From Nocardioides furvisabuli (GTDB lineage: Bacteria > Actinomycetota > Actinomycetes > Propionibacteriales > Nocardioidaceae), in NCBI RefSeq assembly GCF_021083185.1, contig NZ_JAIGQB010000001.1:558001-622000 (forward strand): 64,000 bases of DNA, written 5' to 3'. Shown here in pieces: positions 16,827 through 25,035 of the stretch. The notes under the pieces were generated by a model. That model was not told the DNA's origin and ran no database searches. It was given only the letters and a program-made list of their open reading frames with translations. A program made the position numbers and the translations under genes. Every line of letters begins with the position of its first letter. The first letter of the stretch is position 1.

Positions 16827-18941
16827 TCAGCGGGTGAGGGCGACCGGTATCCGGGTCACGCCGCCGCGAGCGCCGAGCCACACCAGCTGGCCGTCGTCGA
16901 GGCGACCTGAGGTGTCGGGACCGGTCACGGTGACGGTGAAGTCGGCCGACCTGCCCGGTGCGAGGCGCACGGCCAGGGGGCGGACCGAGACCTGGTGGGA
17001 GGTGAACCCGCGAGCGGTGACGGAGAAGTACTCCGCGCGGTTGCCGACGTTGGTCACCGTGCGCACCGCCGAGGTGCGTCCTGCGGTGAGGAGCACCGAG
17101 CTGGTGTTGAGCTCGGCCAGCGTGTTGGTGCGCAGCGCGCGACGCCAGGCCGAGGCCTCGACGTCGAGGGCCAGGTGGGCGGTCGGGACGCGACCGGCGA
17201 GGGCGCCGGCGCCCTGCTCGAGAACACTGGAGCCGCGGACCGGCCGGGCCGAGGTGAGAAGGAGCGAGCGCACCCGAGCTGCTGACCAGCCGGGCCGCTC
17301 GGCCCGCAGGAGGGCGGCCAGCCCCGCGGCCTCCGCGGTCGCGGCCGAGCTGCCGCTGAAGACGCCCCACGTGCGACCTGTGGCCTCGGGCAGCGCGCCG
17401 AGCACGGCATCGCCGTCGGCGACGGCGTCGGGCTTGAGGGAGGCGCCGCGGGGGTCGCCCGACGCGCTCCACGGAGCCGTACGCCGGGTGCCGGGGTCGC
17501 CGCTCACGCGCGACATCCGGACCCGGGTGTCGGGGTTGCGCTCCACCCAGCGGGCGAACTGCCGGCCCGCGGTGGCGGCGAGGTGGACGGTCGGGACGGA
17601 GTGGAAGTCGGCGGTCACGGCGCCTGGGCGCTGGTTGACGAGCACCATGGCGCGTCCGCCGGCCTGGGCGACGGCGCCGGACTTGTCGATGCGACCGATG
17701 CCGCCTCGGCGACACACGACGATCCGGTCGGCCACCAGGCGCGAGTCGAGCGCGCCCGGGCGGCACTGACCGGCGTCACGGCGCGAGACCCCCGGGGCAG
17801 GTGCGTCCTGGGCGCGCACGGCGCGCCCCGCGACCGGGGTGGGCCGGCCCCCGCCGGTCCACGACCGACCACCCGGCAGGGCGAGGCGACCGCGCGACAT
17901 CCGGCCCACGGCGGAGCCCACCGTCGTCACCCACGGGCCGGCGTGGGCGGCGTACGCCGAACCGGCGGCGTTGCCTGCCGCTCCGATGACGACAATGTCG
18001 GCCTCCGCTGCACCGAGGAGGGCGAGCTGGAGGGTGTCGATGCGCTCTCCACCGGCGAGCGCGAGGCTCAGCACGTCGACACCGTCGGCCACGGCCGCGT
18101 CGACCGCGGCGACCACGTCGGCGGTCGAGCACCCGTCGTCGGCCGGGTCGGGGGCTCCCCAGCACGCCTTGTAGGCGGCGATGCGCGCCTGGGGCGCGAC
18201 ACCGCCGAAGGAGCCCGCGTCGCGGTCGTCGACACGCACGCTCACCGCGGCGTTGCCTGCGGCGACGGAGGAGACCTGCGTGCCGTGGCCCAGCACGTCG
18301 AGGGCGGACAGTGACTCCGAGGAGCGGATGCGGTCGGCGCCGAAGCCGTCGACGTACCACCGCGCCCCGACGACCTTGCGGGTGCAGTCCGAGGCCGACC
18401 AGCCCTCGCCCTCGCTGCAGGTGCCGGTGAAGCCGCGCGGGTCGGCGCCGAGTCCCGGGACGTCGGCGAAGGCGGGGGAGCCGGGAGCGATGCCCGAGTC
18501 GACGACACCCACCACGACCCCGGCCCCGCCCCGCAGGCGCGGGCTGTCGGCGGCGCCGCGGACCGCCGCCATCGACGTCCGCCCGGCAAGCGGCCGGATC
18601 GTGTCGGCCTCGACCGTGGCGATGCCGGGCTGGTCGTCGAGGACACCGACCTGCGCGGGGCTCAGGTCGGCGGCGAAGCCGTTGAGCGCGGTGGTCCACC
18701 GGTAGACGGGCTCGCCGGCGCCGACGGCCGCGAGCACCGCGTCCTGGCGGGCGAGCAGGTCGTCGGCGTCCGCGCGGCCGGCCGCGGTGCCGGCGCCCGC
18801 GAGGGTGACGAGGGTGAGGGGGCGGGAGGTCGCGCCGGAGGTGGGGGCGTCGTCAGCCGCTGCGGGGGGAGTGGTGGGGAGCGCGAGCGCGAGCGCGACG
18901 AGGCCGCATCCGAGGATCCGTCCTGTTGTGGGTGCCCGCAT
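16827..18941 (-). CDS. Secreted subtilisin-like S8 family peptidase with altered serine motif
   Basis: The 704-residue product starts at ATG 18941 behind GGGAG. It has a Sec signal peptide (about 1-29, ending PPAAADD) and an I9-like propeptide (about 41-117). The catalytic domain has D148 in VGVVDSGI, H219 in GHGTQVS, N324 in GAAGN and S532 in SGSSAATAEAAG. The last motif is normally GTSMAAP; here the flanking residues T, M and P are S, A and A. A PA-like insert (about 370-480) and a C-terminal fibronectin-like domain (about 600-704) complete it. No sortase motif or C-terminal membrane helix is seen. Role: extracellular proteolysis, if active. Confidence 0.88.
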   Translation of the reverse strand: MRAPTTGRILGCGLVALALALPTTPPAAADDAPTSGATSRPLTLVTLAGAGTAAGRADADDLLARQDAVLAAVGAGEPVYRWTTALNGFAADLSPAQVGVLDDQPGIATVEADTIRPLAGRTSMAAVRGAADSPRLRGGAGVVVGVVDSGIAPGSPAFADVPGLGADPRGFTGTCSEGEGWSASDCTRKVVGARWYVDGFGADRIRSSESLSALDVLGHGTQVSSVAAGNAAVSVRVDDRDAGSFGGVAPQARIAAYKACWGAPDPADDGCSTADVVAAVDAAVADGVDVLSLALAGGERIDTLQLALLGAAEADIVVIGAAGNAAGSAYAAHAGPWVTTVGSAVGRMSRGRLALPGGRSWTGGGRPTPVAGRAVRAQDAPAPGVSRRDAGQCRPGALDSRLVADRIVVCRRGGIGRIDKSGAVAQAGGRAMVLVNQRPGAVTADFHSVPTVHLAATAGRQFARWVERNPDTRVRMSRVSGDPGTRRTAPWSASGDPRGASLKPDAVADGDAVLGALPEATGRTWGVFSGSSAATAEAAGLAALLRAERPGWSAARVRSLLLTSARPVRGSSVLEQGAGALAGRVPTAHLALDVEASAWRRALRTNTLAELNTSSVLLTAGRTSAVRTVTNVGNRAEYFSVTARGFTSHQVSVRPLAVRLAPGRSADFTVTVTGPDTSGRLDDGQLVWLGARGGVTRIPVALTR

Positions 18942-19150
18942 GTCGTGTGCTCCCTTCGAGCCGCTCCCGCTGTCCGGACGACGATGGTCCCACGCCGTCG
19001 TCCACCCCCGCCGCCGGTCCCCACCGGGGCGTGAGCCGAACAGACTACGTCTTCGCGCCACCCGATGGTGGCCGGTCGCCGAGTCCGCCTATTCTTTGCC
19101 CGCGCCCGTGAACCCACGGTGTCGCCGGTTGAGGTGAGTGGAGTGGATCC
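18942..19150. promoter_or_regulatory. Divergent intergenic region, S8 protease / cold-shock gene
   Basis: The 209-base gap holds both promoters. A TATTCT hexamer at 19090-19095 is a plausible -10 box for the cold-shock gene with a leader of about 50 bases. Its -35 region is poor. Nothing else stands out. Confidence 0.35.
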
Positions 19151-19546
19151 GTGCCCAGTGGCAAGGTGAAGTGGTTCGACGCGGACAAGGGCTTCGGCTT
19201 CCTGTCCCAGGACGACGGCCCGGACGTCTACGTCCACTCCGACGCCCTTCCCGAGGGGATCGCCACGCTGAAGGCCGGCACCAAGGTGGAGTTCGGCATC
19301 GCGCAGGGCCGCCGGGGCGACCAGGCCCTGCAGGTGCGCGTGGTCGACGCGCCCGCCTCGGTGACGCGCAACCAGCGCAACGCCCAGCGCAAGCAGCCGG
19401 AGGCGATGGTCACCATCGTCGAGGACCTCATCAAGATGCTCGAGGGCGTCGAGGAGGGCTACCGCCGCGGTCGGCACCCCGAGCGTGCCTCGGCCCGCGG
19501 CACCGCGAAGGTGCTGCGCGCGCTCGCCGACGAGCTGGAGATCTGA
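19151..19546 (+). CDS. Cold-shock domain protein with C-terminal extension
   Basis: The 131-residue protein has an N-terminal cold-shock domain (1-67) with RNP1 KGFGFLSQ and RNP2 VYVHSDAL, which bind single-stranded nucleic acid. A 60-residue C-terminal extension (QRNAQRKQPEAMVTIVEDLI, then a helical tail) doubles the usual 65-70-residue length. This longer form is found across actinobacteria. The start is GTG 19151. Its neighbours (MFS protein and DUF3027) recur beside it in actinobacterial genomes as far as I recall. Confidence 0.92.
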   Translation: MPSGKVKWFDADKGFGFLSQDDGPDVYVHSDALPEGIATLKAGTKVEFGIAQGRRGDQALQVRVVDAPASVTRNQRNAQRKQPEAMVTIVEDLIKMLEGVEEGYRRGRHPERASARGTAKVLRALADELEI

Positions 19547-19570
19547 GCCCCGACCTGACGTCGTACGCCC

Positions 19571-21010
19571 TCAGGCGCGAGCCGGGACGGTCGACGCGGG
19601 ACGAGTGACCAGCACGAAGGCCGCCCACGCGCCGAGGACGGCTGCGGCGATGCCGAGGCCGAGCTGCGGGATGAGAGGCATGGCGATCCCGACGAAGCCG
19701 CCGATCACCCACGCCAGCTGGAGCGTGGTGTCGGAGCGCGCGAACGCGCTTGCCTGGATGCGTCCGGGGACGTCTCGCTGGACCGTGGAGTCGAGCGACA
19801 GCTTGGCCAGCGACTGCGCCAGCCCGGCCGTGAGACCCAGCAGCACGAGGGTCACCAGCCCGTAGAACAGGGCGGCGAGCGCGGCGACCGCGACGTCGGC
19901 GAGGAGGGCCAGCACCACCGTGACCGCCGGGTTGAGACGCTTGAGGACGGACCCGATCGTGATGCCGAGGGTGTTGCCGAGCCCCGCCGCCCCGATGACC
20001 AGGCCCAGCAGGACCTCGGGTCTCCACTCCCCGATCGGGTTGTCGCGCAGGAGGAACGCCATGAACATCGTGAGGAACCCCGAGAGCCAGCGTGGCCCGC
20101 AGTTGGAGCGGAGCGCGTAGGCGACCGCGGCCGGGATCCGGGTGCGCGGGCGACGCCCCTTCGGGCGGGTGGCCGCGGTGTCGCTCTCGCCGGTGAGCAC
20201 CAGCTCGCCCTCGCCCTGGCTGGCGTCGACCTTGTCGGGGAGCCGGATCGCCCAGATCGTCGCGAGCACGAACACCACGAAGCCGTAGCGCAGCGACCAC
20301 TCCGGGCCGAAGGTCGAGGCCAGGATCGCCAGCGGCGCCGAGATGCCGGCACCCACCACGCCGGCCAGCGAGACCCGTGCGTTGGCCTTGACGAGGGTGA
20401 GGTCCGGCGGCAGCAGTCGCGGGACCGCGGCGGCCCGCGTGACGCCGTACGCCTTGGAGGCCACCAGGCACCCGAGCGCGGCGGGGAACAACCACCCCGA
20501 CTCCGTCACGACGGCGGTCGCCAGGACCCAGCACAGGAAGCACCGGACCGCCATGGTGGCGCCGACCGCCCACCGACGGCCGTGGCTGAAGCGGTCGAGG
20601 AACGGTCCGATCAGCGGTGCGACGATCGCGAACGGGAGCATGGTCAGGCCGAGGAACAGCGCGACCTGCCCGCGCGCCTCCCCGGTGGGGACCTGGAAGA
20701 ACAGCGTGCCGGCCAGCGAGATCGCCACCGCGGCGTCTCCTGCTGCGTTGAAGGCGTGCAGCTCGATCAGCCGCGACAGCCCGGAGTCACCGGCACCCTC
20801 GGCCCGCGCCGCGCGGCGCGCCTGCGACACCGCGTAGTGGCCGGCGGTGCCGGCGCCGCGGCCCGCCACCCGCGCGCCCCGGCCGGCGGCCTTGACGCCG
20901 CGCGCGGCGCCCGACAGCGAGCGGCGGGCGGTCCCGGAGCGGGGCCGGGACGACGGCTGCGACCGGGGCCCCGGGGACGGGTCGGGGCGCTCTGAGGTCA
21001 CGAGCACCAT
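19571..21010 (-). CDS. MFS transporter with long cytosolic N-terminus
   Basis: The 479-residue protein has a polar, Arg/Ala/Gly-rich N-terminus of about 75 residues followed by about 12 hydrophobic segments (for example FLGLTMLPFAIVAPLIGPFL, and FDRF-type loop FLDRFSHGRRW after TM2). No substrate can be assigned. It starts at ATG 21010, 90 bases from the divergent DUF3027 gene, and ends 24 bases from the convergent cold-shock gene. Confidence 0.8.
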   Translation of the reverse strand: MVLVTSERPDPSPGPRSQPSSRPRSGTARRSLSGAARGVKAAGRGARVAGRGAGTAGHYAVSQARRAARAEGAGDSGLSRLIELHAFNAAGDAAVAISLAGTLFFQVPTGEARGQVALFLGLTMLPFAIVAPLIGPFLDRFSHGRRWAVGATMAVRCFLCWVLATAVVTESGWLFPAALGCLVASKAYGVTRAAAVPRLLPPDLTLVKANARVSLAGVVGAGISAPLAILASTFGPEWSLRYGFVVFVLATIWAIRLPDKVDASQGEGELVLTGESDTAATRPKGRRPRTRIPAAVAYALRSNCGPRWLSGFLTMFMAFLLRDNPIGEWRPEVLLGLVIGAAGLGNTLGITIGSVLKRLNPAVTVVLALLADVAVAALAALFYGLVTLVLLGLTAGLAQSLAKLSLDSTVQRDVPGRIQASAFARSDTTLQLAWVIGGFVGIAMPLIPQLGLGIAAAVLGAWAAFVLVTRPASTVPARA

Positions 21011-21100
21011 CTTGGCCTACGGACCCGACACCGCGGACGCAGACGCCCCGGTGCGCGTCCCGAGGGGACAGGACCGCCGTGCGTTTGCCACAATGCGCAG

Positions 21101-21895
21101 GTGATCGCTCTCCCCACCCGTGCCGGCAAGCCCGACGCCACCCTCGCCAAGGCCGTCGACCTGGCCCGAGAGGTGGTCCTCGAGGTCGCCGAACCCGGCG
21201 AGGTGGGTGACCACCTCGGCGCGCAGGCCGAGGGCGAGCGCATCGTCACCCACCAGTTCGCGTGCGTCCGCCCCGGCTACCCCGGGTGGTACTGGTCGGT
21301 CACGCTGACCCGCGCCAAGCGCGGCAAGGACCTGACCGTCAACGAGGTCGTGCTGCTCCCCGGCGACGACGCGATCGTGGCGCCGGCCTGGGTCCCCTAC
21401 AAGGAGCGGCTCCAGCCCGGCGACCTGTCGCCCGGCGACCTGCTGCCCGTGGAGGACGAGGACGCCCGCCTGGTCCCGACGTACCTCGTCGGCGACGACC
21501 CGCTCGACCCGCCGATGGACGCCGATGCCCGCGCGCAGGTGCGTCGTGTGGCCGAGGACCTCGGTCTGGGCCGGGTCCGCACGCTGAGCCGTGAGGGCAT
21601 CGACATGGCCGCCGAGCGCTGGTACGCCGGCCCCGGCGGGCCCGAGTCACCGCTGGCCAAGAGCGCTCCGGACAGCTGCTGGTCCTGCGGGTTCCTGGTG
21701 CGGATCAGCGGCTCGCTCTCGGAGACCTTCGGCGTCTGCGCCAACGGCAACGCCAACGACGACGGCCGGGTCGTCAGCCTCGACCACGGCTGCGGCGCCC
21801 ACTCCGAGGTCAAGCTCGCCCGCAAGCAGCAGCCGCTGCCGATGCCCGAGCACGTCTTCGACACCCTCACCGACGACGAGTACGAGCTGATCTGA
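21101..21895 (+). CDS. DUF3027 domain protein
   Basis: The 264-residue protein matches the actinobacterial DUF3027 family. Motifs include YPGWYWSVTL (about 64-73) and APAWVPYKERLQPGDLSPGD (about 95-114). Near residues 190-225 a CWSCGF motif, a later CANG and a CGAH could form a zinc site. The start is GTG 21101. Function unknown. Conserved linkage with the cold-shock and MFS genes suggests a shared role in envelope or stress physiology, which is inference. Confidence 0.85.
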   Translation: MIALPTRAGKPDATLAKAVDLAREVVLEVAEPGEVGDHLGAQAEGERIVTHQFACVRPGYPGWYWSVTLTRAKRGKDLTVNEVVLLPGDDAIVAPAWVPYKERLQPGDLSPGDLLPVEDEDARLVPTYLVGDDPLDPPMDADARAQVRRVAEDLGLGRVRTLSREGIDMAAERWYAGPGGPESPLAKSAPDSCWSCGFLVRISGSLSETFGVCANGNANDDGRVVSLDHGCGAHSEVKLARKQQPLPMPEHVFDTLTDDEYELI

Positions 21896-21927
21896 GCCGC
21901 CCGGTCACGACCGCGTCGACATCTCCC

Positions 21928-22569
21928 TCAGAGCGCGTGGCCGAACGACGTCGGCGCGCCCGGCGCGTCGTCGCGCGACAGCACCCACACCGCGTAGTCC
22001 GGCGAGGCCGGGTGCAGCTCGTAGGAGCCGAAGAGGTGGTCGACGCGCAGGCCGGCAGCCGTGGCGTCGCCTGCGAACTCGTCGGGGCTGTAGTCGCGAG
22101 CGGTGGTCGGCCCGTCGACGGGGTGGAAGCCCACCAGCACCCGGCCGCCCGGAGCCAGCGTCGCGCGCACCCGCCGCAGGACCTCCCGCTCGGTGCCTGC
22201 GGCGACGAAGACCATGACGTTGCCGACGAGCACGGCCAGGTCCACGCTCGCGCGCAGCCCGGTCAGGTCGGCCTCCAGGATGTCGGCGTGGATCACCTCG
22301 AGGTCGGGGTAGGTGCGGCGCGACTGCTCGACCAGGGTGGCGTCGGGCTCGACCGCGACCACCCGATGACCCCGTGCCTGCAGGGCGGCGGACACCCGGC
22401 CCATGCCCGAGCCGACGTCGAGGACGCGCGCGCCGCGCGGGACGAGCACGTCGGCCAGCCGGGCCTCGCCGTCCACGTCGGACCCCTCGGCCACCAGCTG
22501 GGCGAACTTCGCGCCGTAGCCCCGGTTGCCCTCGCCCGCGAGCTCCCAGCGGGTCGGCCGGTGGGTCAT
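21928..22569 (-). CDS. Class I SAM-dependent methyltransferase
   Basis: The 213-residue protein has methyltransferase motif I VLDVGSGMGR (about 48-57), an acidic residue ending beta-2 (VVAVEPD) and a motif IV-like DLAVLVGNVMV. The substrate cannot be predicted. The ATG at 22569 overlaps the stop of DUF2530 (ATGA), so this start is chosen over longer in-frame options. It forms a two-gene operon with DUF2530. Confidence 0.88.
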   Translation of the reverse strand: MTHRPTRWELAGEGNRGYGAKFAQLVAEGSDVDGEARLADVLVPRGARVLDVGSGMGRVSAALQARGHRVVAVEPDATLVEQSRRTYPDLEVIHADILEADLTGLRASVDLAVLVGNVMVFVAAGTEREVLRRVRATLAPGGRVLVGFHPVDGPTTARDYSPDEFAGDATAAGLRVDHLFGSYELHPASPDYAVWVLSRDDAPGAPTSFGHAL

Positions 22570-22853
22570 GCCACGCCCTGCCGCGCCGCGCGCTCCTTGC
22601 GGCGCCGGCGGCAGTACTCCAGCCCGCAGAGTCCGAGGCCGAAGCCGGCCAGGCAGGTCCACAGCCACCACGTGCGGCCGTTGTCCTCGAGCGTGCCCCA
22701 GAACGGGAGCAGGGCCAGGAAGCCCAGCAGCCACAGCGCGGTGCCGACCTCGGTGGTGCGCACGCCGTCGACGTCGAGGGGCGCGACCTGCGCCACGACG
22801 TAGGTGCGGCTGCCGATGTCGTGCTGCGTCGGCTGCTCGTCACCCAGGTCCAC
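22566..22853 (-). CDS. DUF2530 small membrane protein
   Basis: The 95-residue protein has two predicted membrane helices (about 38-53 and 63-80; TALWLLGFLALLPFW and WLWTCLAGFGLGLCGLEY) and a basic C-terminus (CRRRRKERAARQ). It matches actinobacterial DUF2530. The start is GTG 22853. It is divergent from the NCS2 permease gene and coupled to the methyltransferase gene. Function unknown. Confidence 0.85.
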   Translation of the reverse strand: MDLGDEQPTQHDIGSRTYVVAQVAPLDVDGVRTTEVGTALWLLGFLALLPFWGTLEDNGRTWWLWTCLAGFGLGLCGLEYCRRRRKERAARQGVA

Positions 22854-22865
22854 GCCGTCACGCTA

Positions 22866-22877
22866 CACACGCGTGTG
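22866..22877. promoter_or_regulatory. 12-bp palindrome in divergent promoter region
   Basis: CACACGCGTGTG is a perfect palindrome in the 71-base gap between DUF2530 and the NCS2 permease. It may be an operator for a regulator of either gene. No riboswitch-like fold was seen there. Confidence 0.35.
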
Positions 22878-22924
22878 AGCGCACGAAACACGGACGTGAC
22901 ACGGGTCTGCCAGACTGCCGTCCC

Positions 22925-24403
22925 GTGAACGACGAGACCACGACCTCACCGCAGTCCACGAAGGCCTCCGGCCTCGACGGGTTCTTCGACATCAGCCGAC
23001 GGGGATCGACGGTGGGGCGCGAGGTCCGCGGCGGCGTCGTCACCTTCTTGACGATGGCCTACATCATCGTGCTGAACCCGCTCATCCTCGGCTTCGTGCC
23101 CGACTCGACCGGCGCCTACCTCGGTGGCGGCGCGGGTGACGGGTCGAACCTGCCGGTGATCGCGGCGGGCACGGCGCTGGTCGCCGGGGTGCTGACCATC
23201 CTGATGGGCACGGTCGCCAACTTCCCGCTCGCGCTCGCCACCGGTCTGGGCCTCAACGCGTTCGTCGCGAACGCCATCGCGACCCGGTCCACGTGGGAGG
23301 ACGCGATGGGCCTCATCGTCCTCGAGGGCATCATCATCCTCGTGCTCGTGCTGACGGGCTTCCGCAAGGCCGTCTTCCACGCGGTGCCCCAGCAGCTGAA
23401 GATCGCGATCTCGGTGGGAATCGGTCTGTTCATCGCCCTGATCGGCTTCGTCGACGCGGGCTTCGTGACCCGCATCCCCGACGCCGCGCTGACCACGGTG
23501 CCGGTCCAGCTCGGCAACGGCGGCACGCTCAGCGGCTGGCCGGTGCTGGTCTTCGCGGTCGGCGTCGTGCTCATCATCGCCCTGTGGGTACGCCAGGTGC
23601 GCGGTGCGATCCTGATCTCGATCGTCGCCACGGCGGTGCTCGCCTTCGTGCTGCAGGCCGTCCTCGACCTCGGCTCGGTCGCGCAGGAGGGCCCGGGCAA
23701 CTGGTCGCTCAACGTCCCCGAGCTCAACGGAGTCGTCGACGTCCCCGACTTCGGCACCCTCGGGCAGTTCGACCTGTTCGGTGCGTTCTCGTCGGTCGGC
23801 GTCCTCGCCGCAGTCCTGCTCGCCTTCACCCTCCTGCTGGCCGACTTCTTCGACACCATGGGCACGATGACCGCGATCGGCGCGGAGGCCGGCCTCAACG
23901 ACGAGGAGGGCATCCCGCCGAACGCCCAGCGGATCCTCGTCGTGGACTCGGTCGCCGCGATGGCCGGCGGCGCGGCCGGCGTCTCGTCCAACACCTCCTA
24001 CATCGAGTCCGCGTCCGGGGTGGGGGAGGGCGCGCGGACCGGGCTCGCGTCGGTGGTGACCGGGCTGCTGTTCCTGCTGGCCACCTTCTTCGCCCCGATC
24101 GTCGAGGCGATCCCGTCCGAGGCCGCCGTGCCGGCACTCGTGCTGGTCGGCTTCCTCATGATGCAACAGGTCAAGGGCATCGCCTGGGACGACCTCGAGA
24201 TCGCCATCCCGGCCTTCCTGACGATCGTGCTGATGCCCTTCACCTACTCCATCTCGGTCGGCATCGGCGCCGGCTTCCTGGCCTACGTCCTCATCAAGCT
24301 CGTCGTCGGCAAGGCCCGCGAGGTCCACCCGCTCATGTGGGTCGTCGCAGCGCTCTTCGTCGTCTACTTCGCCATCGAGCCGATCACCTCCTGGCTGACC
24401 TGA
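22925..24403 (+). CDS. NCS2 family (AzgA-like) nucleobase permease
   Basis: The 492-residue protein has about 12-14 membrane segments and the family motifs MAYIIVLNPLILG (about 43-55), ATGLGLNAF (about 102-110), LADFFDTMGTMTAIG (about 305-319) and GVSSNTSYIESASG (about 353-366). The AzgA branch imports adenine, guanine or hypoxanthine by proton symport. The start is GTG 22925; the preceding frame is shadow. It is a single-gene unit closed by the hairpins at 24421-24511. Confidence 0.92.
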   Translation: MNDETTTSPQSTKASGLDGFFDISRRGSTVGREVRGGVVTFLTMAYIIVLNPLILGFVPDSTGAYLGGGAGDGSNLPVIAAGTALVAGVLTILMGTVANFPLALATGLGLNAFVANAIATRSTWEDAMGLIVLEGIIILVLVLTGFRKAVFHAVPQQLKIAISVGIGLFIALIGFVDAGFVTRIPDAALTTVPVQLGNGGTLSGWPVLVFAVGVVLIIALWVRQVRGAILISIVATAVLAFVLQAVLDLGSVAQEGPGNWSLNVPELNGVVDVPDFGTLGQFDLFGAFSSVGVLAAVLLAFTLLLADFFDTMGTMTAIGAEAGLNDEEGIPPNAQRILVVDSVAAMAGGAAGVSSNTSYIESASGVGEGARTGLASVVTGLLFLLATFFAPIVEAIPSEAAVPALVLVGFLMMQQVKGIAWDDLEIAIPAFLTIVLMPFTYSISVGIGAGFLAYVLIKLVVGKAREVHPLMWVVAALFVVYFAIEPITSWLT

Positions 24404-24420
24404 GCGGGCGGTCGACACCA

Positions 24421-24452
24421 TGTGGGATCCCCGGTCAGCCGGGGATCCCACA
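24421..24452. terminator. Perfect hairpin downstream of NCS2 permease (copy 1)
   Basis: A 14-base stem (TGTGGGATCCCCGG with its perfect complement) closes on a TCAG loop. It lies 18 bases after the permease stop and is a likely intrinsic terminator, although no T-run follows. A near-identical second copy follows at a period of 62 bases. Confidence 0.75.
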
Positions 24453-24485
24453 GGTTGTCGGCCTCTGCAACGCCTGACACCTTGT

Positions 24486-24511
24486 GGGATCCCCGGTCGA
24501 CCGGGGATCCC
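24486..24511. terminator. Perfect 26-bp palindrome (copy 2 of hairpin)
   Basis: GGGATCCCCGGTC followed by its exact reverse complement forms a 26-base palindrome with no loop. Together with the flanking GACACC-TTGT it repeats copy 1 (24414 onward), with 62-base spacing. It may add termination or insulate the MarR promoter. It could also be a remnant of a small mobile repeat. Confidence 0.6.
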
Positions 24512-24547
24512 TCACGTACGCCGGGAGCGATGCAGCACGCAGGAATA

Positions 24548-24575
24548 GTTAGCAGAGGTAATGAGTTACGCTAAC
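24548..24575. promoter_or_regulatory. Candidate MarR operator overlapping the start region
   Basis: An inverted repeat GTTAGC...GCTAAC (24548-24553 and 24570-24575) encloses a second one, GTAA-TGAG-TTAC (24558-24569). They overlap the first possible start codon of the MarR gene (24561). MarR proteins bind such dyads and commonly repress their own operon. Confidence 0.5.
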
Positions 24576-25022
24576 GACATGCCGACCGCCGACCTCCGCA
24601 CCCATGCCGGGCTCGCCTCCGAGCTCCGGGCGGGTGTCATGCGCCTGCGTCGTCGCCTCGCCACGGAGCGCCACCCCGACAACGACCTGAGCATCGGGCA
24701 GATGGTCGTGCTGGGGCTCCTGGTGCGGTTCGGCGACCAGACCGTGGGCGAGCTGGCCCGCGCGGAGCGCGTGCAGCCGCCGTCGATGACCCGCACGGTC
24801 AACTGCCTGGAGTCCGACGGCTACGTCGTACGCCGTGCACACGAGACCGACGGGCGCCAGGTCGTGGTCGCCGTCACCGACGCCGGCCGCGCGGCCGTGC
24901 TGGCCGACCGCCAGCGCCGCGACGCCTGGCTGGCCCAGCAGCTCGCGGGGCTCACCCCCGCCGAGCGGGCCACCCTGCGCGACGCTGCGCCGATCCTCGC
25001 CCGACTTGCCCTGACCGACTGA
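24561..25022 (+). CDS. MarR family transcriptional regulator
   Basis: The 153-residue protein has the MarR winged helix: LSIGQMVVLGLLVRFGDQTV, then the recognition region RVQPPSMTRTVNCLESDGYV and the wing RRAHETDGRQVVVAVTDAGR. It precedes an MFS exporter gene by a few bases, the classic MarR-efflux pair, and is probably a ligand-relieved repressor. The ATG at 24561 gives 153 residues. ATG 24579 (MPTADLRTH) is an equally good start and would leave the operator untranslated. Ligand unknown. Confidence 0.88.
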   Translation: MSYANDMPTADLRTHAGLASELRAGVMRLRRRLATERHPDNDLSIGQMVVLGLLVRFGDQTVGELARAERVQPPSMTRTVNCLESDGYVVRRAHETDGRQVVVAVTDAGRAAVLADRQRRDAWLAQQLAGLTPAERATLRDAAPILARLALTD

Positions 25023-25035
25023 CGACCGAGGAGTC

